Shown in pieces: positions 34,831-45,087 of a DNA stretch of 64,000 nucleotides. A model generated the notes under the pieces. That model did not search any database and was not told where the DNA came from. It saw nothing but the letters and a program-made list of their open reading frames with translations. Where the stretch lies: contig NZ_SOFE01000014.1 of NCBI RefSeq assembly GCF_004402405.1, forward strand, positions 310,001 through 374,000, read 5' to 3'. Within the stretch, counting starts at the first letter, position 1; the number at the start of each line of letters is the position of its first letter. The position numbers were made by a program, and so were the translations under genes. This DNA is from Cryobacterium levicorallinum. Lineage in GTDB: Bacteria > Actinomycetota > Actinomycetes > Actinomycetales > Microbacteriaceae.

Positions 34831-37103
34831 CAGTGACCCTTGATTTTGATCTTCTTGTGCACCGGCAGGGCATCCCACTCGGCCTGCAGCACCTTCTCGG
34901 GCGGGGTCATGATGAATCCAGCCGGGGCGTAGGTCTGCGACTGCACGGCGTCATCTTCACTCGTCGCACTGGAGTTCTTGCGGTACGCGTTCCAAGTGGC
35001 CTGAAGAGCCGTGAGAATCACGATGATCGCGAGCACCACGAACACGATCGACAGCACGCCCTGCACCATCGTGTTGCGCACGACAGCTTCCATGGCTTCG
35101 ACGCTCGGTGCGGTGCCAAAGCTCGTCTCGCCAGCGGCGAGGGCCTCGGAGAATGCGCGGTTCTGCGCGAAGTAACCGATGCCCGGGGTGGTCGAGAAGA
35201 TCTTCAGGAACGACGCCGAAATCGTGACGACGGCAGCGAATCCGAGCGGAAGCGCCACGACCCAGAGGTATCTGAACAGTCCACGCTTGGCGACGATGGC
35301 CATGCACACGGCCAGCGCGATCGCCGCAAGCAGCTGGTTGGCGATTCCGAACAGCGGGAACAGCGTGTTGATGCCGCCGAGCGGGTCGGTCACCCCCATC
35401 AGCAGCACTGCACCCCAGGCGGCGACCATGATGGCCGTGGCGGCCCAGGCGCCAGGACGCCAGGAGGTGTTCTTGAACTTCGGGAAGAAGTTGCCGAGGC
35501 TGTCCTGCAGCATGAAGCGGGCGACGCGGGTGCCGGCATCCACTGCGGTGAGAATGAAGAGTGCTTCGAACATGATGGCGAAGTGATACCAGAAGCTCAT
35601 CATTGACGTGCCACCGACGAGCTGCTGCATGATGTGCGAGAGGCCGACGGCGAGCGTCGGCGCGCCGCCGGTGCGGGAAACGATCGACTCCTCGCCGACG
35701 TTGGTCGCCATGTCGGTCAGCATGTCGGGCGTGAGGTTGACGCCGGTCAGGCCGAGGCTGTTCACGAAGGCGACCGCACCCTGCACGGTGCCGCCAGTGA
35801 GGGCGGGCGAGGAGTTCATGGCGAAGTAGATGCCGCGGTCGATCGACAGCGCGGCGACGAGGGCCATGATCGCGACGAGCGACTCCATAAGCATGCCGCC
35901 GTAACCGATGAAGCGGGTCTGGCGTTCCTTCTGAATGAGCTTCGGCGTGGTTCCCGAGGCGATGAGCGCGTGAAAACCCGACAGGGCGCCGCAGGCGATC
36001 GTGACGAACAGGAAGGGGAACAGCGTTCCGGCGACGACCGGACCGGTGCCGCTCGATGCGAATTCGCTCACGGCCGGCACGCTGATTTCGGGACGGATGA
36101 TGACGATCGCCACGGCGAGCATGCCGATCGTGCCGATCTTCATGAAGGTCGACAGGTAGTCGCGCGGGGCGAGCAGCAGCCAGACCGGCAGGATAGCGGC
36201 GATAAAGCCGTAGAGGATGATGCCCCAGGCGATGGTCACCTTGTCGAGCAGCAGGTAGGTCTGACCCCAGTCGGTGCCAGCCACCACGCCGCCGCCGATG
36301 ATGGCGGCGATGAGCAGCACGAAGCCGATGATGGATATTTCGGTGATCTTGCCCGGGCGGAAGAAGCGCAGGTAGCAGCCCATGAACAGCGCGATCGGGA
36401 TGGTCATGCCGACCGAGAAGACGCCCCACGGGCTTTCGGCGAGGGCGTTCGTCACCACGAGGGCGAGGATCGCCACGATGATGACCATGATCACGAGGGT
36501 CGCGATGAGGGCGGCGGTGCCGCCGATCACACCGAGTTCGTCGCGGGCCATCTGGCCGAGCGAACGACCGCCGCGGCGCATGCTGAAGTGCAGAATCAGG
36601 TAATCCTGTACCGCGCCGGCGAGAACGACGCCGACAATGATCCAGATAGTGCCGGGCAGGTAGCCCATCTGCGCGGCCAGAACGGGGCCGACCAAGGGGC
36701 CGGCGCCGGCGATGGCAGCGAAATGGTGGCCGAACAGCACGCGACGGTCGGTCGCGGCGAAGTCCTTGCCATCGGCCTTGTACTCGGCCGGGGTGGCGCG
36801 ACGGTCATCCGGGCGAATGATGTGCTTCTCGATGAACTTCGAGTAAAAACGATAGCCAATGAGATAGGTGCAGATCGCGGCGAACACGAACCAGATCGCG
36901 TTGACGGTTTCACCGCGCACGACGGCGAGCATGACCCAGCTGAGGCCACCGAGCAGTGAAATAGCTGACCAGATCGCAATTTTTAGGGGCGTCCAGTGGC
37001 GATCGTGGGCGTCAAGTTCCTCTGGATCCAGAGCGACCGCGAGGTCGTGCGGAATCCGTTTCAGAGCGGTCGGTGATTCGGTCGTGTTGGACGCGGCGCC
37101 CAT
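34830..37103 (-). CDS. cstA: Carbon starvation protein A / pyruvate transporter
   Basis: A 757-residue membrane protein with about 16-18 helices. RVLFGHHFAAIAGAGPLVGPVLAAQMGYLPG and a large conserved body (ALSGFHALIASGTTPKLI, TAVDAGTRVARFMLQD) identify CstA/BtsT. The family imports pyruvate and possibly peptides on carbon limitation. AAGGAGG precedes the chosen ATG at 37103; the frame extends upstream (to 37280), but that part is unlike the family and runs into the glyS promoter region. Confidence 0.93.
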   Translation of the reverse strand: MGAASNTTESPTALKRIPHDLAVALDPEELDAHDRHWTPLKIAIWSAISLLGGLSWVMLAVVRGETVNAIWFVFAAICTYLIGYRFYSKFIEKHIIRPDDRRATPAEYKADGKDFAATDRRVLFGHHFAAIAGAGPLVGPVLAAQMGYLPGTIWIIVGVVLAGAVQDYLILHFSMRRGGRSLGQMARDELGVIGGTAALIATLVIMVIIVAILALVVTNALAESPWGVFSVGMTIPIALFMGCYLRFFRPGKITEISIIGFVLLIAAIIGGGVVAGTDWGQTYLLLDKVTIAWGIILYGFIAAILPVWLLLAPRDYLSTFMKIGTIGMLAVAIVIIRPEISVPAVSEFASSGTGPVVAGTLFPFLFVTIACGALSGFHALIASGTTPKLIQKERQTRFIGYGGMLMESLVAIMALVAALSIDRGIYFAMNSSPALTGGTVQGAVAFVNSLGLTGVNLTPDMLTDMATNVGEESIVSRTGGAPTLAVGLSHIMQQLVGGTSMMSFWYHFAIMFEALFILTAVDAGTRVARFMLQDSLGNFFPKFKNTSWRPGAWAATAIMVAAWGAVLLMGVTDPLGGINTLFPLFGIANQLLAAIALAVCMAIVAKRGLFRYLWVVALPLGFAAVVTISASFLKIFSTTPGIGYFAQNRAFSEALAAGETSFGTAPSVEAMEAVVRNTMVQGVLSIVFVVLAIIVILTALQATWNAYRKNSSATSEDDAVQSQTYAPAGFIMTPPEKVLQAEWDALPVHKKIKIKGH

Positions 37104-37266
37104 TTCTCCTCCTTGAGCCAAGGCAAATCCTGTGAATCTGCCTACTAACGTTACCTCCGCGCGAGAAAGGCTCCGAACCAGAGCGGGAACTCGGGTCGGA
37201 TCGAGCGCGTAAAATGGATAACCGGGCATTCGCTCGCATTCTGCGCCTTCGACCATTGGAGCCACC

Positions 37267-38652
37267 GTGGCCGCACCCACTCATCTTGATTCCGTCATCG
37301 CCCTCGCCCGCCACCGCGGCTTCGTTTTTCAGGCCGGCGAGATCTACGGCGGTTCCCGCTCCGCCTGGGACTACGGACCCCTCGGCGTTGAGCTTAAGGA
37401 AAACATCAAGAAGCAGTGGTGGCGTTCGATGGTCACCAGCCGAGACGACGTCGTCGGCCTCGACTCCTCCGTGATTTTGCCTCGCCAGGTCTGGGAAGCA
37501 TCCGGTCACGTCGAGGTTTTCAGCGACCCGCTGATCGAGTGCACGAGCTGCCACAAGCGTTTTCGCGCCGACCACCTCGAAGAGCAATATGAGGAGAAGA
37601 AGGGCCGCCCGCCCGAAAACGGCCTCGACGACATTGCCTGCCCGAACTGCGGCAATCGTCACATCTGGACCGAGCCGCGTGCCTTCTCCGGCTTGCTCAA
37701 GACCTACCTTGGCCCGGTCGATGACGAGGCCGGTATGCACTACCTGCGCCCCGAAACCGCGCAGGGCATCTTCGTGAACTTCGCCAACGTGCTGCAGGCG
37801 TCGCGCTCCAAGCCTCCGTTCGGCATCGGCCAGATCGGCAAGAGCTTTCGTAACGAGATCACCCCCGGAAACTTCATCTTTCGCACCCGCGAGTTCGAGC
37901 AGATGGAGATGGAATTCTTCGTCGAGCCCGGTACGGACGAGACCTGGCACCAGTACTGGATCGACACCCGCATGAAGTGGTACACCGACCTCGGAATCAA
38001 CCCCGAAAACCTGCGCCTGTTCGAGCACCCGGCCGAGAAGCTCTCGCACTACTCCAAGCGCACCGTCGATATCGAATACCGCTTCGGCTTCACCGGCACC
38101 GAGTTCGGTGAACTCGAGGGCGTGGCGAACCGCGGCGACTTCGACCTGTCGACGCACGCCAAGGCATCCGGTAAAGACCTCTCCTACTTCGACCAGACCA
38201 AAAACGAGCGCTGGACGCCCTGGGTGATCGAGCCCGCGGCCGGCCTGACCCGCTCGCTCATGGCCTTCCTGGTCGATGCGTATGTCGAAGAAGAGGTTCC
38301 GAACAATAAGGGCGGCGTCGACAGGCGCACCGTGCTCAAGCTTGACCCGCGCCTGTCGCCGGTCAAGGCCGCCATCCTGCCGCTGTCGCGCAACGAGAAG
38401 CTCTCCCCGATGGCGCGCGAGCTCGCCGCGAGCCTGCGCCAGCTCTGGAACGTCGACTTCGACGACGCCGGCGCCATCGGCCGTCGCTACCGTCGCCAGG
38501 ACGAGATCGGCACCCCGTTCTGCATCACGGTCGACTTCGACTCGCTCGACGACCAGGCCGTCACCGTACGCGACCGCGACACCATGGCGCAGGAGCGCGT
38601 GCCGCTCGCCGAGCTCGAGGCCTACCTCGCCGCGCGCCTCCGCGGCGCGTAG
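37267..38652 (+). CDS. glyS: Glycyl-tRNA synthetase, dimeric class II type
   Basis: A 461-residue enzyme of the single-chain alpha2 type (not the GlyQ/GlyS tetramer). Motif 1 region [20 protein letters not shown], zinc-like cysteines CTSCHKR and CPNCGNR, class II motif 2 [21 protein letters not shown] and motif 3 [12 protein letters not shown] are present, along with [15 protein letters not shown] start. It charges tRNA(Gly). Its gene is divergent from cstA with about 160 bp between starts. Confidence 0.95.
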   Translation: MAAPTHLDSVIALARHRGFVFQAGEIYGGSRSAWDYGPLGVELKENIKKQWWRSMVTSRDDVVGLDSSVILPRQVWEASGHVEVFSDPLIECTSCHKRFRADHLEEQYEEKKGRPPENGLDDIACPNCGNRHIWTEPRAFSGLLKTYLGPVDDEAGMHYLRPETAQGIFVNFANVLQASRSKPPFGIGQIGKSFRNEITPGNFIFRTREFEQMEMEFFVEPGTDETWHQYWIDTRMKWYTDLGINPENLRLFEHPAEKLSHYSKRTVDIEYRFGFTGTEFGELEGVANRGDFDLSTHAKASGKDLSYFDQTKNERWTPWVIEPAAGLTRSLMAFLVDAYVEEEVPNNKGGVDRRTVLKLDPRLSPVKAAILPLSRNEKLSPMARELAASLRQLWNVDFDDAGAIGRRYRRQDEIGTPFCITVDFDSLDDQAVTVRDRDTMAQERVPLAELEAYLAARLRGA

Positions 38653-38660
38653 CGTTCAAC

Positions 38661-38706
38661 CAACGGATGCCGCGACTCGGTCTCGAAAACCGCGCCGCGG
38701 GCATCC
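38661..38706 (+). terminator. Hairpin after glyS
   Basis: ACGGATGCCGCG (38661-38672) is complementary to CGCGGGCATCCGT (38694-38706) with one bulged base. It lies 8 nt after the glyS stop and 20 nt before the alcohol dehydrogenase start. No U tract, so it may separate the two genes only partly. Confidence 0.5.
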
Positions 38707-38725
38707 GTCGGGCAGACTGTAGAGC

Positions 38726-39775
38726 ATGAAAGCGGTCTATTTCGAAGAATTCGGCGTGCTTCCGGTGCTGCGCGAGGTGCCAGAGCCGCTGATAAGTGCG
38801 GCGGGCGTGATCGTGCGGGTCGAGGCGACCGGACTCTGCCGCAGCGACTGGCACGGCTGGCTCGGCCATGACGCCGACATTGCGCTGCCGCACGTTCCCG
38901 GCCACGAACTGGTCGGCGTGATCGACGTTGTCGGGCCGCTCGTGCGCCGATTTCGGGTTGGTCAGCGCGTGACGGTGCCGTTCGTCTGCGCCTGCGGCGA
39001 GTGCCCGGAGTGCGACGCCGGCAACGGACAGGTCTGTCGCAACCAGACCCAGCCCGGATTCACCCACTGGGGTTCCTACGCCGAGCGGGTCGCGCTGCAC
39101 AACGCCGACGTGAACCTCATCGCCATCCCCGATGACCTCGACGCCGGCGCTGCCGCGATGCTCGGCTGCCGGTTCGCCACCTCGTACCGCGGACTCGTGC
39201 ACCAGGCACGGCTGCAGGCGGGCGAAACCCTTGTGGTCGTCGGCTGCGGTGGAGTCGGCCTAAGCGCGGTCATGATTGGGCAGGCGCTCGGCGCCATCGT
39301 CATCGCCGTCGACATCAATTCCGACGCGCTCGAGGCGGCGAGCCGGGTGGGAGCTGCTCACGTCGTCAACTCGGCCGAACTGCCCGACGACGAGGTGGTC
39401 GAGCGCATTCGGGCGCTCGCATCAGGGGGTGCAGACGTGAGTCTCGAGGCGCTCGGCCGGGAGAATACGGTGGCCATCGGAATCCGTTCCCTGGCAACGC
39501 GTGGGCGGCACGTGCAGATCGGCCTGCTGGCGGACGACCCGCGGATACCGCTCGGCACGGTGATTGCGCGGGAACTGACTGTACTCGGCAGCCATGGCAT
39601 GCCCGCCCACGACTATCCGGCGCTGCTGGACCTTGTGCTGAGCGGCGGGTTGCGCCCTCAGGACCTGATCAGCCGCCGAATCACCCTCGCCGAAGCGCCG
39701 GCGGCACTCGCCGCCATGTCCACGCCCGGTGCGGCCGCCGGAGTCACCCTGATCGAGGTGACCCGGCCGATCTGA
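38726..39775 (+). CDS. Zinc-dependent alcohol dehydrogenase
   Basis: A 349-residue MDR enzyme with catalytic zinc ligands in GLCRSDWHGW and PGHELVG, and the four-cysteine structural zinc loop CACGECPECDAGNGQVC. The Rossmann motif is VVVGCGGVGLSAVMIGQALG. It resembles zinc alcohol dehydrogenases acting on primary alcohols or sorbitol-like substrates; substrate uncertain. It stands alone between glyS and the hemA stop. Confidence 0.85.
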   Translation: MKAVYFEEFGVLPVLREVPEPLISAAGVIVRVEATGLCRSDWHGWLGHDADIALPHVPGHELVGVIDVVGPLVRRFRVGQRVTVPFVCACGECPECDAGNGQVCRNQTQPGFTHWGSYAERVALHNADVNLIAIPDDLDAGAAAMLGCRFATSYRGLVHQARLQAGETLVVVGCGGVGLSAVMIGQALGAIVIAVDINSDALEAASRVGAAHVVNSAELPDDEVVERIRALASGGADVSLEALGRENTVAIGIRSLATRGRHVQIGLLADDPRIPLGTVIARELTVLGSHGMPAHDYPALLDLVLSGGLRPQDLISRRITLAEAPAALAAMSTPGAAAGVTLIEVTRPI

Positions 39776-39864
39776 CCCTCGAGAATTGCCTCGTTTGGCC
39801 CCCTGAGACCGCAGCGCCTGGCCCGTCGGTATCAGCAGGCGGCGCTGAACGGATGCTCAGGGCT

Positions 39865-39881
39865 GGCCGACACCGTCGGCC
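39865..39881. terminator. Short palindrome between the convergent adh and hemA genes
   Basis: GGCCGAC (39865-39871) and GTCGGCC (39875-39881) form a perfect 7-bp stem with a 3-nt loop. Position suits a bidirectional terminator, though neither strand has a U tract. Confidence 0.4.
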
Positions 39882-39892
39882 GTTCGGGAAAG

Positions 39893-41257
39893 CTAGGAGG
39901 CGATTGCACCGGCATCCGCTGCGCCGGTGGCGGGTAGCGTCACGTCGATGCCGAACAGGGCGTCGAGGCCCCCGAGGTAGGCGTCTTGCTCGCCGGCGCG
40001 GGCGAGCTCGCGGGCCCGCACCATGGGAGTGTGCAGCAGCACGCCGGCCAGGTGGCGCAGGGCCGACTCGGTCGCCTCGCTCGAATCGCCGCGGCTGCGG
40101 GCCCGGGCGATTTCGGCGTCGCGCAGCTCGAACACGTAGCTGCGTAGCGCCACCACGGCCGGGGTGAGGCTCTGCTCTTCGGCAACGTCGGAGAACTTGC
40201 GGGCCGCCTTGCCGACGATTTCCCGGGCTTCGGTCGTGGCGTTGAGCTCTTCGAGCGGGGCGTGGATGCTGATGGTTTCAAGGTCGAGCAGCTCGACGCC
40301 GGGTACCAGGGTCACGTCGGGGGCGACGTTGCGGGGCAGGCCGAGGTCGATGATGAGCTGCGGCGGCGCCTCTGGACCGGCGTCGGCCGGGCAGATGCGG
40401 GTCGGAGCATCGGCGGTGGCGCCCGAAATGGCGAACGGATCAATGCCGATCTCGGCGCGGCCACGACTGATCAGGGCCGCATCGATCACGTGGTCATCGC
40501 GCAGGGTACAGGTGACGACAACGTCGGCACGCGCCACCTCGGCAGCGAAATCCGCAGCGGGAACGGCTTCGATGCCGTGCGAGGTCGCGAATCCAACGGC
40601 GCGCCCGGACGGCGAGTAGACGCGAACGTTCTCGGCTCCGCGGTCGCGCAGGGCGGCGAGCGAGGCGCCGGCGTAGCGGCCGGTACCGACGAGCAGCACG
40701 CGGGCACTCGACCAGTCGCTGACCCGGCTTTCGGCCAGTTCGAGGGCGAGGCGCACGATCGAGCGGCCGGCCGAGCCGATGCCGGTGCGATTCTTGACGC
40801 CGCGAGAAGTTTGGGAGGCGCGCTGAAACAGACGCTCAAGTTCGGGGCTCGTGGTGCCATCGGCGCGAGCCTGTTCCAGTGCGCGCCGCACCTGGCCGGC
40901 GATCTCGACCTCGCCGACGACGACCGATTCGAGGCCGCTGGTCACGGCGAACAGGTGCTCGGCGACGCCATTACCGTGCACGAGGGTGAGATTGTCACGC
41001 AGGGTGTCTTCGGCGACGCCGGTGCTCGCGCTCACGGCTTCGATCGCCGCGTACACGGCGGGCAGCGGCGACACGCCGTAGGGTTCATCGAGATCGAGGT
41101 AGGCCTCGAAGCGGTTGCAGGTCGCGACGACGACGGCACCGCTGAGCCGACCGTGCTGCGCGACCATGCGGGTGGCCGCAACGCTTCCGCCGACAGACAA
41201 TTTCTCCAGCACATCGAAGGTGGAGTTTTTGTGACTGGCCGACAGAAGAATGAGCAC
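39893..41257 (-). CDS. hemA: Glutamyl-tRNA reductase
   Basis: A 454-residue enzyme of the C5 heme pathway reducing glutamyl-tRNA to glutamate-1-semialdehyde. The catalytic cysteine is C47 in [17 protein letters not shown]-binding [13 protein letters not shown] lies near residue 180 and a long helical dimerization domain follows. It is transcribed away from hemE-hemL, the rest of the pathway, with about 70 bp between starts. The C-terminal end carries a short Ala/Asp-rich tail. Confidence 0.93.
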   Translation of the reverse strand: MLILLSASHKNSTFDVLEKLSVGGSVAATRMVAQHGRLSGAVVVATCNRFEAYLDLDEPYGVSPLPAVYAAIEAVSASTGVAEDTLRDNLTLVHGNGVAEHLFAVTSGLESVVVGEVEIAGQVRRALEQARADGTTSPELERLFQRASQTSRGVKNRTGIGSAGRSIVRLALELAESRVSDWSSARVLLVGTGRYAGASLAALRDRGAENVRVYSPSGRAVGFATSHGIEAVPAADFAAEVARADVVVTCTLRDDHVIDAALISRGRAEIGIDPFAISGATADAPTRICPADAGPEAPPQLIIDLGLPRNVAPDVTLVPGVELLDLETISIHAPLEELNATTEAREIVGKAARKFSDVAEEQSLTPAVVALRSYVFELRDAEIARARSRGDSSEATESALRHLAGVLLHTPMVRARELARAGEQDAYLGGLDALFGIDVTLPATGAADAGAIAS

Positions 41258-41329
41258 TAGCCAATTCTACGACTTATTGCTGTACGCTCCCGGCGCGCAT
41301 CGTCAGGGATGTTTGAGAGGATGGGGGGG

Positions 41330-42436
41330 ATGATCCTCGACGCGCAGCATCCACTCTCCTCCGGCCTCACCGCCGACTCCCGCCTGATTCAGGCCTATCA
41401 GGGCGTTCGACCCGACGTGACCCCGGTGTGGTTCATGCGCCAGGCCGGGCGATCACTGCCCGAATACCGTGAACTGCGCGTCGGTACGCGCATGCTCGAC
41501 GTGTGCCTCGACCCCGAACTGGCGAGCGAAATCTCGCTGCAGCCGGTGCGGCGCCACAACGTCGACGCCGGAATCTTCTTCAGCGACATCGTCGTTCCAC
41601 TCAAGCTCGTCGGTGTCGATGTGACGATTGTGGCCGGCAAGGGCCCGGTGCTCGGCAAGGCCGTGCGCACGTCAGCGGATGTCGACGAGCTCACCGCCCT
41701 GGATCCCGCGATTCTCGATGAGGCTCTCGCGCCGATTCGCGACGCCGTGGGCCGCGCGGTGTCCCAGCTCGGATCGACCCCGCTGATCGGTTTCGCCGGC
41801 GCGCCATTCACCCTGGCCGCGTACCTGGTCGAGGGCGGTCCGTCGAAGGATCACATCCACGCCCGCACGCTCATGCACGCCGAGCCCGAAGCGTGGGCGC
41901 GGCTCATGGCCTGGACCGCCGATGTCACCGGCCGGTTCCTGCGCGCCCAGGTGCTCGCCGGCGCGAGCGCTGCCCAACTGTTTGACTCGTGGGCCGGAGC
42001 CCTGTCACTGGTCGACTATGCGGCATCCGTTGCGCCAGCTTCGGCGGCAGCGATCGCGCACGTGCGCGACCTCAGCTACAGCGTCAACGGCGCTGATCGC
42101 AATGTACCGATCGTGCATTTCGGCGTGGGCACCGGCGAACTGCTGAAGGAAATGCACAATATCGGCGCCGACGTCGTGGGCGTCGACTACCGGGTGCCGC
42201 TCGATGAGGCCAACCGCCGACTCGGCGGAGCTGTTCCGGTACAGGGAAACGTCGACCCGGCCCTGCTGACGGCGCCGTGGCCCGTGCTCGAAGCGCACGT
42301 GCGCGACGTCCTCGAACGCGGACGCAGCGCACCCTCGCACGTGCTCAACCTCGGCCACGGCGTTCCGCCCGACACCGACCCCGACGTGCTCACCCGCCTG
42401 GTCAGCCTCGTGCACGACGTCAGCGCGGCCGAGTAG
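41330..42436 (+). CDS. hemE: Uroporphyrinogen decarboxylase
   Basis: A 368-residue enzyme converting uroporphyrinogen III to coproporphyrinogen III. PVWFMRQAGRSLPEYRELR is the signature; GFAGAPFTLAAYLVEGGPSKDH and LNLGHGVPPDTDPD follow. Three in-frame ATGs are close (41309, 41321, 41330). I use 41330, which begins MILDAQHPL as in relatives, with GGATGGGGGG directly before it. It is followed 8 nt later by hemY. Confidence 0.94.
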   Translation: MILDAQHPLSSGLTADSRLIQAYQGVRPDVTPVWFMRQAGRSLPEYRELRVGTRMLDVCLDPELASEISLQPVRRHNVDAGIFFSDIVVPLKLVGVDVTIVAGKGPVLGKAVRTSADVDELTALDPAILDEALAPIRDAVGRAVSQLGSTPLIGFAGAPFTLAAYLVEGGPSKDHIHARTLMHAEPEAWARLMAWTADVTGRFLRAQVLAGASAAQLFDSWAGALSLVDYAASVAPASAAAIAHVRDLSYSVNGADRNVPIVHFGVGTGELLKEMHNIGADVVGVDYRVPLDEANRRLGGAVPVQGNVDPALLTAPWPVLEAHVRDVLERGRSAPSHVLNLGHGVPPDTDPDVLTRLVSLVHDVSAAE

Positions 42437-42444
42437 GAGCCAGC

Positions 42445-43953
42445 ATGACCAGACCAATCGACGTTGTCGTCATCGGCGGGGGAGTGGCCGGCCTGGTCGC
42501 CGCCCGCGAATGCGCCCAGGTCGGCCTGGCCGTGACCGTCATCGAGACAACGGATGCCGTCGGCGGTCCGGTCGCCGGCCACGTTCTCGACGGGCTCACC
42601 CTCGACAGCGGCGCCGAGAGCTTCGCTGTGCGCGGAGGCACGGTCGCGTCATTCATCGAGGATCTCGGCCTCACCGACCAGGTCGTGGCCCCCAATGTCG
42701 CCGGGGCCTGGCTGCACTTGCCGGCCCTCAAGCAAGCGGATGCCGCGATGAGCGTTCCGCTCCCCAAGGCCGGCGTTCTAGGAATCCCCGGTTCACCGCT
42801 ATCCGACGACGTGCGCCGCGTCATTGGCTGGAAAGGGTCGCTGCGCGCTTACGCCGACCGACTCATGCCCGTGCTCACGATCGGCCGCGAGCACAGCCTC
42901 GGTGACCTCGTGAAGAAGCGCATGGGCCAGCGCGTGCTCGACCGGCTGGTGGAACCCGTCGCGTCCGGCGTCTACACGACGAGCGCCGTCGACCTCGAGA
43001 TCGATGTGGTCGCCCCCGGACTCAACCGTGCCCTCACCACGGCCGGCTCCCTCTCCGGCGCGGTCTCGGCCCTGCGTGCTGGCGCCCCGGCCGGGTCCAA
43101 CGTCGGCGGCCTGCTCGGCGGAATGGCCAGCCTGCCCGCCGCGATCGTGGCCGCCCTGCAACGCCACGACGTGGCGATTCTGACCGGAACCACGGCCACA
43201 GCGCTGGCCCGCTCGGGCACAGACGACGCGCCGACCTGGTCCGTCACCGTCACCCGGCAAGCGGATGCCGCCCCGACCGACCCCGCTGCCGAGCGAACCA
43301 CCAGCACCCTCACCGCCCGTTACCTCATCATCGCGACCCAGGGCGCGCAGGCACTGCGCCTGGTCAACCCGCTCGGTGACCAGTTCGACGCCCTCGCCGA
43401 GCTCGACTGGCCAGCACCGACTGCCGTCACTCTCACCACGCTCGTGCTCGATGCGCCAGCCCTCGACGCGCACCCACGCGGCACCGGCGTGCTCGTCTCG
43501 GCCGATGCCCCCGACGTCACCGCAAAAGCGCTCACCCACGTCACGGCGAAGTGGGCCTGGGTCGCCGAAGCGGCCGGCCCCGGCCGCCACGTCGTGCGGC
43601 TGTCTTACGGCCGTGCCGGCCAGCCCAACCCGACCGACGACCTGAGCGACAAGGAGCTGCAGGCCCTCGCCCTGCACGACGCGAGCGCCCTGCTCGGTGT
43701 GCCACTGGCAGCGGCCGCGGTGCGCGCTTTCGCCCGCACCGAGTGGCGCGACGCCCTGTCGCCGGCCACCCTCGGTGCTCCGGAACGCGCGCAGCAGGTG
43801 CGCGAGGCCGTCGCCGCGACCCCCGCAATCGAGATCACCGGTGCCTGGCTGGCCGGAACCGGCCTCGCCTCGGTCATCCCACACGCACTCGAGGCCGGCG
43901 ACCGCATCCGCCACGCCGCCCTCGGCCTGACCATCACCGGGCCGGACGAGTAG
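42445..43953 (+). CDS. hemY: Coproporphyrinogen III oxidase (HemY/HemG type flavoprotein)
   Basis: A 502-residue FAD enzyme. The dinucleotide-binding site is VVVIGGGVAGLVAAREC at the N-terminus; GAESFAVRGGTVASFI and C-terminal ITGAWLAGTGLASVIPHALEAG complete the family pattern. In actinobacteria this enzyme makes coproporphyrin III in the coproporphyrin-dependent route, agreeing with hemQ and hemH nearby. AGGAG precedes the ATG; a longer frame starting inside hemE is spurious. Confidence 0.92.
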   Translation: MTRPIDVVVIGGGVAGLVAARECAQVGLAVTVIETTDAVGGPVAGHVLDGLTLDSGAESFAVRGGTVASFIEDLGLTDQVVAPNVAGAWLHLPALKQADAAMSVPLPKAGVLGIPGSPLSDDVRRVIGWKGSLRAYADRLMPVLTIGREHSLGDLVKKRMGQRVLDRLVEPVASGVYTTSAVDLEIDVVAPGLNRALTTAGSLSGAVSALRAGAPAGSNVGGLLGGMASLPAAIVAALQRHDVAILTGTTATALARSGTDDAPTWSVTVTRQADAAPTDPAAERTTSTLTARYLIIATQGAQALRLVNPLGDQFDALAELDWPAPTAVTLTTLVLDAPALDAHPRGTGVLVSADAPDVTAKALTHVTAKWAWVAEAAGPGRHVVRLSYGRAGQPNPTDDLSDKELQALALHDASALLGVPLAAAAVRAFARTEWRDALSPATLGAPERAQQVREAVAATPAIEITGAWLAGTGLASVIPHALEAGDRIRHAALGLTITGPDE

Positions 43954-44178
43954 TCCCGGTACCGAACCGCGGAGATCCTCGTCTTGAACCGCGAATGCGG
44001 CCCGATTCGCCGGATTCTCCGAAGTTATGCACGGGCCCCCGAACGGTGGGCGCGCGGGTGCCCCAAACTGTGCACTTCCTGTATTGATACGAGCACTACG
44101 AGACATACCCGGGCATCACCCGAGATCGAAACGGCGAACCGGGTTACTCTGGGGAGACCTTACGAAAGTGGAGACTCA

Positions 44179-44592
44179 ATGCGCGGAAAGCTTCTGTTCA
44201 TCACGGGCGGACTCGTTGGCTATGTGCTCGGTGCACGCGCCGGCCGCAAACGTTACGACCAGATCGCCGCCGCCGCCAATGACCTCTGGAACGCCAAACC
44301 TGTGCAACGCCGGGTGACCGAGGTGCGCGACGCCGCGCTCGAACTCGTCGGCGACGTTCCCGTGACCCTGTACAACGCCGGCAAGAAGGCCGTCACGCAG
44401 GCTGTCGCCAAAAAGAAGAAGAACAAGACGGCGGCTGCCCAGACCTCGACAACGTCAGCGAAAGCGGATGCCGCCGCCCCCGCAACCACGGCCAGCACCA
44501 CGACGAGCCGCACGGCCGCCGCGAAGCCGAAGGCGACCGAGAAGCCGACACCGACGGCCAAGGCCAAGCCGGCGGCTGACGACGCCCAGTAG
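44179..44592 (+). CDS. YtxH-like small membrane protein with Lys/Ala-rich tail
   Basis: A 137-residue protein: LLFITGGLVGYVLGARAGRKRYDQIAA is a short membrane anchor with the GYVLGARAG motif of the YtxH family. A helical segment follows, then a low-complexity Lys/Ala/Thr tail (from residue 75). Function unknown; YtxH proteins are linked to general stress in Bacillus. GTGGAG precedes the ATG. It starts a three-gene set inserted in the heme locus. Confidence 0.75.
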   Translation: MRGKLLFITGGLVGYVLGARAGRKRYDQIAAAANDLWNAKPVQRRVTEVRDAALELVGDVPVTLYNAGKKAVTQAVAKKKKNKTAAAQTSTTSAKADAAAPATTASTTTSRTAAAKPKATEKPTPTAKAKPAADDAQ

Positions 44593-44667
44593 CTCGTAGA
44601 ATTCGGACACCCGTTACATCGCCGGGCGCGACACCCCGACGACACCCGAAAACAGGGAAGGCAATTC

Positions 44668-45087
44668 GTGACTAGCAGTGGATTCAACCCGAAGAGCAAA
44701 CGTCCGTTGCTCGCGCTGATCGGGGAACTGCCCGGCCAGATCAGCGCTCTCGTGAAAGCCGAACTCGATGCCTTCAAGGCCGAGTTCACGGCCAAAGCCA
44801 AGAATTTCGGCATCGGTGCCGGCCTCTTCATCGTGGCCGGGGCTTTTCTGTTCTTCGCGCTCGGGGTGCTCGTTGCCCTCTTCGTGATCTTGCTGGCCCT
44901 CGTGCTGCCGCTGTGGCTTGCCACGCTCATCGTGCTGGTCGTGCTCCTGCTCATTGCCGCACTCCTCGTGCTCATCGGCGTCAACCGGGTGAAGGCGGCA
45001 ACGAAACCCGACCCAGAGGGCGTGCACGCGAGCATCCGTCACGACGTTGATGCATTCAAGGGAGTTGGCGAATATGACCACAAATGA
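44668..45087 (+). CDS. Phage holin superfamily III-like (holin-X/DUF1469) membrane protein
   Basis: A 139-residue protein with two adjacent membrane helices (FIVAGAFLFFALGVLVALFVILL and ATLIVLVVLLLIAALLVLIG). An N-terminal amphipathic part has LPGQISALVKAELDAFKAE, the pattern of the actinobacterial holin-X/DUF1469 family. Despite the family name it is a chromosomal gene with no phage genes around. GTG start. It overlaps the next gene by 14 nt. Confidence 0.75.
   Translation: MTSSGFNPKSKRPLLALIGELPGQISALVKAELDAFKAEFTAKAKNFGIGAGLFIVAGAFLFFALGVLVALFVILLALVLPLWLATLIVLVVLLLIAALLVLIGVNRVKAATKPDPEGVHASIRHDVDAFKGVGEYDHK

Noticed and set aside
34957-36429. Long minus-strand frame of 490 codons inside cstA
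   Set aside because: It is an out-of-frame shadow of cstA, rich in His and Arg, without motifs.
42799-44106. Minus-strand frame of 435 codons over hemY
   Set aside because: Antisense to a clear FAD enzyme and dominated by Gly/Arg; no recognised domain.
44668-45087. Prophage remnant suggested by the holin-X family name
   Set aside because: No other phage gene, integrase or attachment repeat is near; the family is a normal chromosomal membrane protein in actinobacteria.
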